Shown here: piece by piece, positions 49,209-57,454 of the stretch
Layout of the letters: each line of letters begins with the position of its first letter
Position numbering within the stretch: position 1 is the stretch's first letter
IMG/VR virus record: IMGVR_UViG_3300032235_000715
Location: 1-64,000 of that record
From: a virus
Direction: 5' to 3' (one strand)
DNA: 64,000 bases
Made by a program: the position numbers and the translations under genes
Notes under the pieces: generated by a model
What the model saw: only the letters and a program-made list of their open reading frames with translations
What the model was told of the DNA's origin: nothing
The model's database searches: none

Positions 49209-50249
49209 ATGAAAGTAGCAATTATTACAGACCAGCACTTTGGAGCAAGAAAGAATTCTAAACTCTTTCACGATTATTTCCTAAAGTTCTATAACGACGT
49301 ATTTTTCCCAACGCTCGAAGAGTATGGGATTACTACTGTTGTGGATATGGGAGATACTTTTGATAGTCGTAAAGGAATTGATTTCTCTGCTCTATCGTGG
49401 GCTAAAAGTAATTATTATGACCGTCTCCAAGAAATGGGTGTAAATGTTCATACAATTGTAGGAAATCATACTGCATATTATAAGAATACTAATAATGTAA
49501 ACGCAGTAGATCTTCTTCTGCGTGAATATAATAACGTAACAGTTTATTCTGAACCAACTGAAGTGATGTTGGGTCAACTACCTATACTTTTTATTCCGTG
49601 GATCAATCAAGAAAATGAAGAAAAAACTCTTAAACTTATTGAAAAGACAACTTGCTCGTGCGCGATGGGGCATCTTGAACTCCAAGGATTTAGAGTTAAT
49701 AAACAAATCGTCATGGAGCATGGTTTGGAGGGCAAACTATTTGGTAAGTTCACCAAAGTCTACTCGGGACACTATCACACTAGATCGAATGATGGAACAG
49801 TTTTCTATCTAGGAAATCCATATGAGATTTATTGGACTGATGTAGGTGATACTCGTGGTTTCTCGATTTTTGACACTGAAACAATAACTCATGAGTATGT
49901 AAATAACCCTTACAAAATGTTCTATAATATTTACTATGAAGATACCAATCATCAAACTTTTGATGCTCGCGAGTATGAGAATAAAATTGTAAAAATTGTT
50001 GTTCGAAAGAAAACCGATACCAAAAAGTTTGAAAAGTTTGTTGACAAACTCTATGCTTCAAATATTGCAGAACTCAAGATTATTGAAAACTTTGATATTC
50101 AGGAACCTCAAAACTTTGAAGCATTTGAAAGTGAGGATACTATTTCTATCTTGAATAGATATATTGAGGAGGCAGAAATTAATCTTGATAAATCTATTAT
50201 TCAAAAGATGATGCAAGAAATATATCAAGAAGCTTGCGAACTAGTTTAA
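49209..50249 (+). CDS. 47: gp47 recombination nuclease subunit (Mre11-like)
   Basis: A 346-residue metallophosphoesterase (T4 gp47 has 339). The catalytic motifs are DQHFGARK (8-15), GDTFDSRK (48-55), GNHTAY (85-90), MGHLELQG and SGHYHTRS, which bind two metal ions. Together with gp46 it resects double-strand ends for recombination-dependent replication and degrades host DNA. It begins directly after the gp55 stop. Confidence 0.95.
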   Translation: MKVAIITDQHFGARKNSKLFHDYFLKFYNDVFFPTLEEYGITTVVDMGDTFDSRKGIDFSALSWAKSNYYDRLQEMGVNVHTIVGNHTAYYKNTNNVNAVDLLLREYNNVTVYSEPTEVMLGQLPILFIPWINQENEEKTLKLIEKTTCSCAMGHLELQGFRVNKQIVMEHGLEGKLFGKFTKVYSGHYHTRSNDGTVFYLGNPYEIYWTDVGDTRGFSIFDTETITHEYVNNPYKMFYNIYYEDTNHQTFDAREYENKIVKIVVRKKTDTKKFEKFVDKLYASNIAELKIIENFDIQEPQNFEAFESEDTISILNRYIEEAEINLDKSIIQKMMQEIYQEACELV

Positions 50250-50522
50250 ATGTTTATTCTAACAATCAATGGTAGAGAAACTGAAGGTGCTTATTCTGTA
50301 GTTGATGATGAAGGCGAACATATTCTATATCTCTTTCAAGAAGAAGATGATGCGACTCGATATGCTATGATGTTAGAAGAAGATGGATATCCAGAAATGC
50401 ATGTAATTGAAATTGAAGATGAAGTAATGATAAAAACCTGCGACTTGCATGGTTATCAATATACAATTATTACACCTGATGATATTGTAATTCCACCAGA
50501 TACTGATTATGATTTTATTTAA
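50250..50522 (+). CDS. DUF3110-like protein between gp47 and gp46
   Basis: A 90-residue protein with EEDDATRYAMMLEEDGYPEM near the centre, followed by IVIPPDTDYDF at the end. This matches the pattern of DUF3110 proteins, otherwise known mainly from cyanobacteria and plastids (EDDATRYA...LE...P, then LVIPPE). Function of the family is unknown. It starts at the base after the gp47 stop, and its last 14 bases overlap gp46, so it is embedded in the recombination operon. Host origin of the gene is inferred. Confidence 0.7.
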   Translation: MFILTINGRETEGAYSVVDDEGEHILYLFQEEDDATRYAMMLEEDGYPEMHVIEIEDEVMIKTCDLHGYQYTIITPDDIVIPPDTDYDFI

Positions 50523-52221
50523 AAAAATAAGATTTAAAAACTTTCTTTCTACTGGAAATCAATATACAGAAATTGATTTTACTAAAAGTAGTACCAATTT
50601 GATTGTTGGCAATAACGGCGCTGGGAAAAGCACTCTTTTAGATGCTTTATGCTTTTCTTTGTATGGACGTGGGTTTAGGAAGATTAATAAACCACAACTT
50701 ATCAATTCGGTAAATGAGAAGGATTGTAGGGTTGAGGTTGAATTTTCTATTGGAAATATTGAATGGAAAATTGCAAGAGGAATTAAACCGTCTATATTTG
50801 AAGTTTATAGAAATGGTTCTGTACTAGATCAATCTGCTGCTGCATTGGATCAGCAAAAATGGATAGAGCAGAATGTGATTAAAATGAATTATAAAAGTTT
50901 TACTCAAATCGTAATTTTAGGTTCAAGTACTTTTGTTCCTTTTATGCAACTTTCTACTACTCATCGTAGAGAAGTGATTGAAGATTTGCTTGATATTAAA
51001 ATTTTTTCTTCGATGAATATGGTAATCAAGGAGAAGATTCGTCAGTCAAAAGAAGAAATTAAAGTTCTTGGCCTAAAGAAAGAATCCCTTCTTGATAAAG
51101 TTAAGATGCAGCAGAGTTTTATTGAAGAACTTGAAAATAGGGGGAAGAAAGATATTGATAATAATAATCGTAAAATTTCCGATTTGGATAAAGAAATCGA
51201 ACATCATTTAAACGAAAATACTTGTCTAGAGGAACCTCTTAGGGAATATATTAAAGAACAGGATAATCTAATAGGATATGCAGATAAACTTCGTAAGTTG
51301 GGAAACTTGAAAGGTAAGATCTCGCAAAAAGTATCTACCATTACTAAAGAACACAAATTTTTTACAGAGAATACTGTTTGCCCTACTTGTACACAGTCAA
51401 TTGAAGAGACCTTTAGAATAAATAGAATTACTGACGCTCAAAATAAAGCAAAGGAGTTGCAATCTGGTTATAAAGAACTAGAGGAGGCAATTAAAGAGGA
51501 AGAGGAGCGAGAGCGTCAATTCAACGCTCTATCGAAGGAGATTTCAAAACTAACGAATGGCATTTCTCAAAACAATATTAAGATTAACGGATTACAAAAG
51601 CAAATCCGAAATCTTGAACATGAAATTCAAGTTCTTACCGAGAACCTTGCAAACAGAAATACTGAACATGGAAAGTTAGAATCCTTCAAAGACAATCTAA
51701 AAACTACATACGACGACCTCGCTTCTAAAAAAGACACAATCAACTATTACGATTTTTCATATAGTTTGCTTAAAGACGGTGGAGTAAAATCCAAAATCAT
51801 TAAGAAGTATCTACCGCTGATAAATCAGCAAGTTAACCGTTATCTTCAGATGATGGATTTCTATATTAACTTCACTCTTGATGAGGAGTTTAACGAAACC
51901 GTCCAGTCGCCAATTCACGAAGATTTTTCTTATGCTTCTTTTAGTGAAGGAGAAAAAATGAGAATTGACCTCGCACTACTCTTTACTTGGAGAGAAGTTG
52001 CAAGAATGAAAAACTCAGTCAACACCAACCTTCTTATTATGGATGAAGTGTTTGATAGTTCTCTTGATGGATTTGGAACTGAAGAATTTTTGAAAATCAT
52101 TCGTTATGTTATTAAAGATGCAAATATTTTTGTCATTTCTCACAAGACGGGACTAGAAGATAGATTCGAGAGTGTTATTAAATTTGAAAAAGTAAAAGGA
52201 TTTAGTAGGATCGTTGTATGA
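50509..52221 (+). CDS. 46: gp46 recombination nuclease subunit (Rad50-like ATPase)
   Basis: A 570-residue SMC-type ATPase (T4 gp46 has 560). Walker A is GNNGAGKST (34-42); the coiled-coil arms carry the zinc hook CPTC (291-294); the ABC signature FSEGEKMRIDLAL and Walker B LLIMDEVFDSSLDG are in the last 110 residues. It forms the Mre11/Rad50-like complex with gp47. The ATG lies inside the previous gene and its TGA overlaps the next ATG. Confidence 0.95.
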   Translation: MILFKKIRFKNFLSTGNQYTEIDFTKSSTNLIVGNNGAGKSTLLDALCFSLYGRGFRKINKPQLINSVNEKDCRVEVEFSIGNIEWKIARGIKPSIFEVYRNGSVLDQSAAALDQQKWIEQNVIKMNYKSFTQIVILGSSTFVPFMQLSTTHRREVIEDLLDIKIFSSMNMVIKEKIRQSKEEIKVLGLKKESLLDKVKMQQSFIEELENRGKKDIDNNNRKISDLDKEIEHHLNENTCLEEPLREYIKEQDNLIGYADKLRKLGNLKGKISQKVSTITKEHKFFTENTVCPTCTQSIEETFRINRITDAQNKAKELQSGYKELEEAIKEEEERERQFNALSKEISKLTNGISQNNIKINGLQKQIRNLEHEIQVLTENLANRNTEHGKLESFKDNLKTTYDDLASKKDTINYYDFSYSLLKDGGVKSKIIKKYLPLINQQVNRYLQMMDFYINFTLDEEFNETVQSPIHEDFSYASFSEGEKMRIDLALLFTWREVARMKNSVNTNLLIMDEVFDSSLDGFGTEEFLKIIRYVIKDANIFVISHKTGLEDRFESVIKFEKVKGFSRIVV

Positions 52222-53006
52222 TTGGAATCGTTGGAAATGGTTTTGTTGGCAATGCAGTGTATCAAAATCTAAGGGATAAAGTTTCCTGTAAAGTCTTTGA
52301 TGTAGATAAAAATAAATCTCTTAATACTTTAGAAGAAGTATTGCGACAAAAATTTATTTTTGTTTGCTTACCTACTCCTATGAGGTCAACTGGAGAGTGT
52401 GACACTTTCATTCTAGAAAAGTTTTTTTCAAATCTCCCTTCCTTCATTGAAGGGACATTTGTTATTAAATCTACAGTTCCTATCGGCACAACAAAGAAGT
52501 TTGCACAAAAATATAATGTTATTCATAATCCAGAATTTCTTACTGCGCGAAATGCCGTAGAGGATTTTAGAAATTCTGAAAGAAATGTGGTTGGCGGAAA
52601 TCGAAATCTATGTAATCAATTCGTCGAATTCTTTAGTGAAATTTTTCCAACGATTCCGAGTGTAATCACTACTTCTGACGAAAGTGAGGCAATAAAGTAT
52701 TTTGCAAATAGTTTTCTTGCCTGCAAAGTTGCATACTTCAATAAAATGTATGACCTTTGCCAATCAGTTGGAATGAATTATGAAACTGTCTGTTCAGGTG
52801 TAACCTCAGACAGTAGAATTGGAACATCACATACTCAAGTTCCTGGTATTGATAATGATCGTGGTTTTGGTGGAACTTGTTTCCCCAAAGATTTAAATTC
52901 TCTTATAAATCAGATGGAGGCGCACGGTATCGACGCTGGTATGCTAAAATCTGTATGGTCTTACAATCAGCAAATTCGCACGGTCATCGATTGGTCCGTA
53001 ACCTAA
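52218..53006 (+). CDS. Short UDP-glucose/GDP-mannose 6-dehydrogenase-like protein
   Basis: A 262-residue NAD-dependent nucleotide-sugar dehydrogenase. The NAD-binding motif is GNGFVG (6-11), followed by FVCLPTP, KSTVPIGTT and IHNPEFLTARNAVEDF. The catalytic cysteine is in FGGTCFPKD (C221), and the helix EAIKYFANSFLACKVAYFNK links the domains. Family members usually have 390-450 residues; this one ends after the central dimerisation domain and lacks the C-terminal sugar-nucleotide-binding domain. It may make uronic acids for glycan decoration, or act on another substrate. It overlaps gp46 by four bases, so it is co-expressed with recombination genes. Confidence 0.85.
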   Translation: MIGIVGNGFVGNAVYQNLRDKVSCKVFDVDKNKSLNTLEEVLRQKFIFVCLPTPMRSTGECDTFILEKFFSNLPSFIEGTFVIKSTVPIGTTKKFAQKYNVIHNPEFLTARNAVEDFRNSERNVVGGNRNLCNQFVEFFSEIFPTIPSVITTSDESEAIKYFANSFLACKVAYFNKMYDLCQSVGMNYETVCSGVTSDSRIGTSHTQVPGIDNDRGFGGTCFPKDLNSLINQMEAHGIDAGMLKSVWSYNQQIRTVIDWSVT

Positions 53007-53007
53007 A

Positions 53008-53154
53008 ATGAACACTCCAAATTGGCAGCATCATTCTAAGAAACAGCAAAAACGAAAATTAAAACCGCAAGCACTTCGACAAGCAAAAGCGCGAAGGCAA
53101 GCATTCAAGAAGCGTCTTAATTCTATAGACGCTTCTTTTTTTATAAATAACTAA
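53008..53154 (+). CDS. 48-residue strongly basic peptide
   Basis: The ORF begins MNTPNWQHHSKKQQKRKLK and is dense in Lys, Arg and Gln up to residue 38. The last ten codons are formed by the terminator hairpin and the late promoter at 53107-53149, so the C-terminus (IDASFFINN) is dictated by regulatory DNA. It starts one base after the dehydrogenase stop, without a clear SD. The basic body suggests nucleic-acid binding. It may be a real small protein of a type seen in cyanophages, but composition bias alone could also give such an ORF. Confidence 0.45.
   Translation: MNTPNWQHHSKKQQKRKLKPQALRQAKARRQAFKKRLNSIDASFFINN
53107..53142 (+). terminator. Rho-independent terminator
   Basis: AAGAAGCGTCT (53107-53117) and AGACGCTTCTT (53127-53137) form a perfect 11-bp stem with a 9-base loop, followed by T to 53142. 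The final T is the first base of the TATAAATA promoter. Confidence 0.92.
53142..53149 (+). promoter_or_regulatory. Late promoter motif TATAAATA fused to the terminator
   Basis: TATAAATA begins at the last T of the terminator and lies 22 bases before the 429-residue gene. Exact T4 late consensus. Confidence 0.75.
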
Positions 53155-53171
53155 AAAAGTATTTGTAACAA

Positions 53172-54461
53172 ATGGAACCAAAAGAATTAGTTGGACTTTA
53201 TGAAGCCTATCAACAGATTTATGAACCTCAAGAACTGACCGAGGAAGTAGAAATTGCTACTGAATATTTCTATGAAATGGGTTTAAATGAGAATGGAATT
53301 GATATTCTTATTGAAGAACTTGGAGAAGAAGAATTTGTTAATTGGGTATATGATATTTCTGAAGAATATACTCTGAGTGAGGCGAGAGCAGGTGGAGTAA
53401 GAGTAGAACCAGTAACAAAAACTGGCAAGTCAATTGGATCTCTGAAAGGTGGTGCTAGAACTTCTGCTATTAGATCTAGACAAAAAGAAAAGGCAGCAAG
53501 AAAGGAAGCAGAAACATCTGCATCAGCAGCAAAACCATCGGGAATGACTGCTGCTCTTAGAAGTCAAGCAGCATATTCTGCTACTCAAAAACAAACACCT
53601 ACTAAGAAACAAACATCATCTCCGCAGCAAACTAAAAAAGGCATTGGTGGATTGATTGGATCTATTGTACAAAGAGCAAAACAAGATACTGAACTTCTTG
53701 GTAAATCAATTCAGACTGCAAGAGATGTTGCATCACGTAGAGGTGCTGAAGTTGCGGCGGGTTATGGTGCATTAAGAGCAAAAGGCAGAGAAGCAGAAAA
53801 ATCTGCAGCAGCAACCAGAGCAAGAAGAGTTGCAACTGTTGCAACTGGTAGAGCAGCACAGGCAGCTGGAAGAACTGCTATTAAGGCAGCGGGCGCTGCA
53901 GGTGCTGCTGCAGGAGCTGGAGTTACTGCCAGAAGAGGGGGAGCAACGCCAGCACAAACTGCTGGTAGAGTTGCGGGAACTTTTGTTCGCAAAATGACTA
54001 GAGAAGAATATAATTATATTCTTGAGCATCTTCTTGATGAGGGGTATGCAAATAGCATTGAAAATGCCGAAAAGATTGTAATGAACATGAGTGAGCAGTG
54101 GTTAGAAAGTATTGTTGGGGAACTTCTAGATGAGGCAGATATTATGTCTGTTCACAGAAAACCAAGTAAAACTGATAAAGGTGGTATGGTTTATATGAAA
54201 AATCCTAATATAATAAGATTGCAAAATGCTGCTGGCAGAGAAAGACAAGGAAGACAAGAAAGAGAAAAAGAATCAAAAAATAGAGAAAATGCTGCACGAT
54301 ATGACCAAGCACTAAGGAAAGGAATTAATAGAGCAACTAATAGAAGTGAACCTCAAGATCAGTATGCTGGTTATGGTGAGATAGAAGCACTTTCTCCTCG
54401 TGCTGATGGTGGAGCACATTCTGGTAGAAAACGTCTTGCAAGAAGAGCATCTGGTAGATAA
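53172..54461 (+). CDS. Putative processed internal head protein: acidic propeptide, basic Ala-rich body
   Basis: A 429-residue protein. Residues 1-70 contain 21 Asp/Glu and a single basic residue, ending in T-L-S-E (67-70), a gp21-type (I/L)-x-E site. From A71 on, the chain is rich in Ala, Arg, Lys, Gly and Gln, especially about 185-270 (AATRARRVATVATGRAAQAAG), resembling histone H1-like or internal-protein DNA binders. Residues 275-330 are again a helical acidic segment (MTREEYNYILEHLLDEGY). The layout resembles T4 internal proteins and suggests cleavage during head maturation and co-packaging with DNA. A late promoter directly upstream supports late expression. The type is known in cyanophages without assigned function; the processing model is inference. 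Confidence 0.65.
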   Translation: MEPKELVGLYEAYQQIYEPQELTEEVEIATEYFYEMGLNENGIDILIEELGEEEFVNWVYDISEEYTLSEARAGGVRVEPVTKTGKSIGSLKGGARTSAIRSRQKEKAARKEAETSASAAKPSGMTAALRSQAAYSATQKQTPTKKQTSSPQQTKKGIGGLIGSIVQRAKQDTELLGKSIQTARDVASRRGAEVAAGYGALRAKGREAEKSAAATRARRVATVATGRAAQAAGRTAIKAAGAAGAAAGAGVTARRGGATPAQTAGRVAGTFVRKMTREEYNYILEHLLDEGYANSIENAEKIVMNMSEQWLESIVGELLDEADIMSVHRKPSKTDKGGMVYMKNPNIIRLQNAAGRERQGRQEREKESKNRENAARYDQALRKGINRATNRSEPQDQYAGYGEIEALSPRADGGAHSGRKRLARRASGR

Positions 54462-54481
54462 TTTTGTAATAAAACTTACTC

Positions 54482-54510
54482 AACCACTCATTTACCAGTG
54501 AGTGGTTTTT
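54482..54510 (+). terminator. Rho-independent terminator
   Basis: AACCACTCA (54482-54490) and TGAGTGGTT (54499-54507) form a perfect 9-bp stem with loop TTTACCAG, followed by T to 54510. It merges with the next late promoter. Confidence 0.9.
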
Positions 54511-54517
54511 ATAAATA
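54510..54517 (+). promoter_or_regulatory. Late promoter motif TATAAATA fused to the terminator
   Basis: TATAAATA starts with the last T of the terminator, 15 bases before the homing endonuclease ATG. Same fused arrangement as at 53107-53149. Confidence 0.7.
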
Positions 54518-54531
54518 ATAGTGTATAGTGC

Positions 54532-55209
54532 ATGACCAAAATGAATAATCAATATTATACTTATGCTTGGTTGAGAGAAGATATGACTCCTTATTACATT
54601 GGAAAAGGTATTCGTGATAGAGCATATCGTCCTCATAGGAGAGGTAATACTTATATGTCTGCTCCACCGAAAGAAAGAGTTTTATTTCTAAAGAAAAATT
54701 TAACAGAATTTGATGCTTATAAACACGAAAACTATATTATTAGTATTTTAGGATTAAAAAGTGAAGGTGGTATATTAATTAATATGTCCTATGGTGGTGA
54801 AGGAAGTTCTGGAAGAAAACCAAGTCAATATTGCATCCAAAGAACAAAAGAAACTAATATTGGAAAAATTCTTAATGAGGAACATAAAAAATCAATTTCT
54901 AAACAAGTATCTCAGAGAAGATGGTGGAATAATGGAGAAGTGGATAAACATACTATTGAATGTCCTGGCGAAGGATGGGTTCTTGGTAGATTGTATAATG
55001 TAAAAAGTGAAAAATATAAAACAAAAGAATTTTCTGAAAAATCTAGAAAAAATAATCTTGGTAAAAATGTTAGCGACGAAACAAGAAAGAAACAAAGTAA
55101 AGTGAGAAAAGGAAGAAGATGGTGGAATAATGGAGAAAAAACTAAGTTGTCTTATGAATGTCCTGGAGATGGTTGGGTACTGGGAAGACCTGGACACTTG
55201 ATAAACTGA
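54532..55209 (+). CDS. GIY-YIG homing endonuclease, freestanding
   Basis: A 225-residue protein. The N-terminal nuclease has YTYAWLRED (9-17) and YYIGKG (21-26), a variant GIY-YIG pair, with candidate catalytic R28/R30 and E66 (KHENYI). The rest is DNA-binding: two copies of RRWWNNGE...ECPGxGWVLGR (129-153 and 195-219), 66 residues apart, each following a lysine-rich NUMOD3-like helix (EEHKKSISK, DETRKKQSK). Freestanding endonucleases of this kind spread by cutting intron- or gene-less alleles in related phages, like T4 seg genes. The second Met (54541) is an alternative start. It has its own late promoter. Confidence 0.88.
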   Translation: MTKMNNQYYTYAWLREDMTPYYIGKGIRDRAYRPHRRGNTYMSAPPKERVLFLKKNLTEFDAYKHENYIISILGLKSEGGILINMSYGGEGSSGRKPSQYCIQRTKETNIGKILNEEHKKSISKQVSQRRWWNNGEVDKHTIECPGEGWVLGRLYNVKSEKYKTKEFSEKSRKNNLGKNVSDETRKKQSKVRKGRRWWNNGEKTKLSYECPGDGWVLGRPGHLIN

Positions 55210-55242
55210 CCCACACCACAAACTTTGGTGGATTTCGTGTAC

Positions 55243-55248
55243 TATAAT
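55243..55248 (+). promoter_or_regulatory. Candidate -10 box before the VWA gene
   Basis: TATAAT lies 22 bases before the ATG at 55271. No good -35 box is present at 15-18 bases upstream, so it may be an activator-dependent (middle-type) or weak early promoter. Confidence 0.35.
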
Positions 55249-55270
55249 ATGAACATAACGCACAAGCAAA

Positions 55271-57454
55271 ATGCACGTTAATCACGAAATCAAAGGAATG
55301 CTTGCCAAACTTCTGGCATCAGAAGATATTATTGTAGAGCATAAAAAAGTTTCTACTGCCAGTTTCAATGTCCATACTCGTGTTCTTACCTTGCCAATGT
55401 GGAATGCGAGCAATACAGTGGTGGACCTTTTGATTGCACACGAATGTGGTCATAGCATTTTTACCCCAGATGAAGATTGGACTGAGACTGTAAAGGTCCC
55501 TCAACAGTTTGTGAATGTAGTTGAGGATGCTCGCATTGAAAAACTGATGAAACGTAAGTATGCTGGACTTGCAAAGACTTTTTTCAATGGATATAAGGAA
55601 CTGAACGAAGAAGATTTCTTTCAACTTGGAGATGAAGATATTTCTACTTTCAATCTTGCAGATCGTGCAAACCTTTATTTCAAGGTTGGTAACTTTATTA
55701 CTCTTGATTTCAATCCAGAGGAACAAGAAATTATCAATCTGATTGGTGCTTGTGAAAGTTTTGCAGATGCTCTAATTGCTGCTGAGGAGCTTTACAAGTA
55801 CTGTAAGAAAGAAAAAGAACAACAGCAGAAAGTCTCTGACTTTGATTCTCATGAAACTCAAGGGAACTCTCAGTCTCCTGCAAGTGATTTTGTGGAGACT
55901 AATGACTCCTCTTCTGATCAAGAAGGAGAGAGTGATAACTCTTCTGAAAAAGAGTCTTCTGAATCCTATGGTGGAACTGCTCAGGGTGATGAAACTCATG
56001 TAAAGTCTTCTACAGTTGAAGAAGAACCTGAGGTTCGTACTGCAGAATCTCTGGAAGATAAGATTCGTGACCTAGTTGGTAATGATGAATATGAGAATAC
56101 TTACATTGAAGTTCCTCAAGTGAATTTGGACACGATTATTGGTAAGAACTCTGAGGTTCATAAAGATATTGATGATTCATTTAATCACCAACAGAAATTG
56201 CATAATGAGTGTGCTAAAGATAAAGGATTTACTCCCACAAATCTTTATAAAGAATCTGATATTGATTTTAAAAAGTTCAAGTCCTCTGCTCAAAAAGAAG
56301 TTAACTATCTGGTAAAAGAATTTGAATGTCGTAAGGCAGCAGACCAATATGCTCGTGCATCAACCGCTCGCACCGGAGTTCTTGATACAACTCGTCTTCA
56401 TACTTACAAATATAATGAAGACCTCTTTAAAAAGGTTTCTGTGATTCCTGATGGAAAAAATCATGGTCTAGTGTTTGTACTGGACTGGAGTGGTTCTATG
56501 TGTGATGTGATGCTTGATACTTGCAAGCAATTATTCAATCTTGTTTGGTTCTGTAAGAAAGTCTCTATTCCTTTTGAGGTTTATGCTTTCACAAATGAAT
56601 GGCGTCGTGGCGAATATGATTATGAAAATGATCGTTATCTTGCCGCAGATCGCACTCCCCATTATCAAAAGAAAGACGGACTTATGGTTGTAGATGAAAC
56701 ATTTGCTATGATGAATATTCTTACTAGCAAAGTTTCTGGTAGCATACTTGAGCATCAAATGCTTAACATTTGGCGTCTTGCTTATTGTTTTGGTAGGACT
56801 TATAGTTCTCCTTATACTTACTCCAATCGTCTTGGACTTTCTGGAACTCCTTTGAATGAAGCACTCATTACTCTTCATCAAATTCTTCCTAAGTTTCAGA
56901 AAGAAAACAAACTTCAAAAAGTTCAGTGTATTGTTCTGACTGATGGTGAAGCAAATCAACTCGTTCATCATAAAGAAGTCAAACGCCAGTGGGAAAAGAA
57001 TCCATTCCTTGGAACTGGATACATTAATCCAATGAGCACATTTCTTCGCGATCGTAAGTTGGGAACTACCTATAAAATTGGATATGGGTATCATGAATTT
57101 ACTGATGTTCTTCTCAGGAATCTGAAGGATAAATTTTCTTCTATGAACTTTATTGGTATTCGTGTACTTGAAAGTCGCAACTTTAGTCGGTTTGTTCAAA
57201 TGTATCATTCACAACTTGACAAACAGTATGAAAAAATTCAAAGTGATTGGAAAAAAGTGAAGAGTTTTACTATCACAAAGTCTGGTTATGATGCGTACTT
57301 TGGAATGTCTGCGACAGCACTATCTCAGGATACTGAGTTTGAAGTTGCTGAAGATGCAACCAAGTCTCAAATCAAATCTGCATTTGTAAAGTCTCTTAAG
57401 ACTAAAAAACTAAATAAAAGGGTATTAGGAGAATTTATCTCTTTAGTTGCATGA
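55271..57454 (+). CDS. CobT-like VWA protein with N-terminal HExxH motif
   Basis: A 727-residue protein. Near the N-terminus is a zincin-like HECGH (57-61) followed by VVEDARIEKLM (84-93), where E85 could be the third metal ligand. Residues 185-265 are a Ser/Glu-rich linker. The C-terminal half is a von Willebrand A domain with MIDAS DWSGS (405-409), a central LTDGEAN-type metal loop near residue 557 and the conserved GTPLNEAL. This layout is that of CobT-like partners of MoxR AAA+ ATPases; the CobS-like ATPase lies two genes downstream. In cyanophages it is often labelled peptidase. It is more likely a chaperone or protease module than a cobalt chelatase, since no CobN is seen here; that is inference. 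Confidence 0.8.
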   Translation: MHVNHEIKGMLAKLLASEDIIVEHKKVSTASFNVHTRVLTLPMWNASNTVVDLLIAHECGHSIFTPDEDWTETVKVPQQFVNVVEDARIEKLMKRKYAGLAKTFFNGYKELNEEDFFQLGDEDISTFNLADRANLYFKVGNFITLDFNPEEQEIINLIGACESFADALIAAEELYKYCKKEKEQQQKVSDFDSHETQGNSQSPASDFVETNDSSSDQEGESDNSSEKESSESYGGTAQGDETHVKSSTVEEEPEVRTAESLEDKIRDLVGNDEYENTYIEVPQVNLDTIIGKNSEVHKDIDDSFNHQQKLHNECAKDKGFTPTNLYKESDIDFKKFKSSAQKEVNYLVKEFECRKAADQYARASTARTGVLDTTRLHTYKYNEDLFKKVSVIPDGKNHGLVFVLDWSGSMCDVMLDTCKQLFNLVWFCKKVSIPFEVYAFTNEWRRGEYDYENDRYLAADRTPHYQKKDGLMVVDETFAMMNILTSKVSGSILEHQMLNIWRLAYCFGRTYSSPYTYSNRLGLSGTPLNEALITLHQILPKFQKENKLQKVQCIVLTDGEANQLVHHKEVKRQWEKNPFLGTGYINPMSTFLRDRKLGTTYKIGYGYHEFTDVLLRNLKDKFSSMNFIGIRVLESRNFSRFVQMYHSQLDKQYEKIQSDWKKVKSFTITKSGYDAYFGMSATALSQDTEFEVAEDATKSQIKSAFVKSLKTKKLNKRVLGEFISLVA

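Noticed and set aside
53762-54029. Minus-strand Ala- or Ser/Cys-rich ORFs opposite the 429-residue gene
   Set aside because: They mirror the GCA/GCT alanine repeats of the plus-strand gene and have no start signals.
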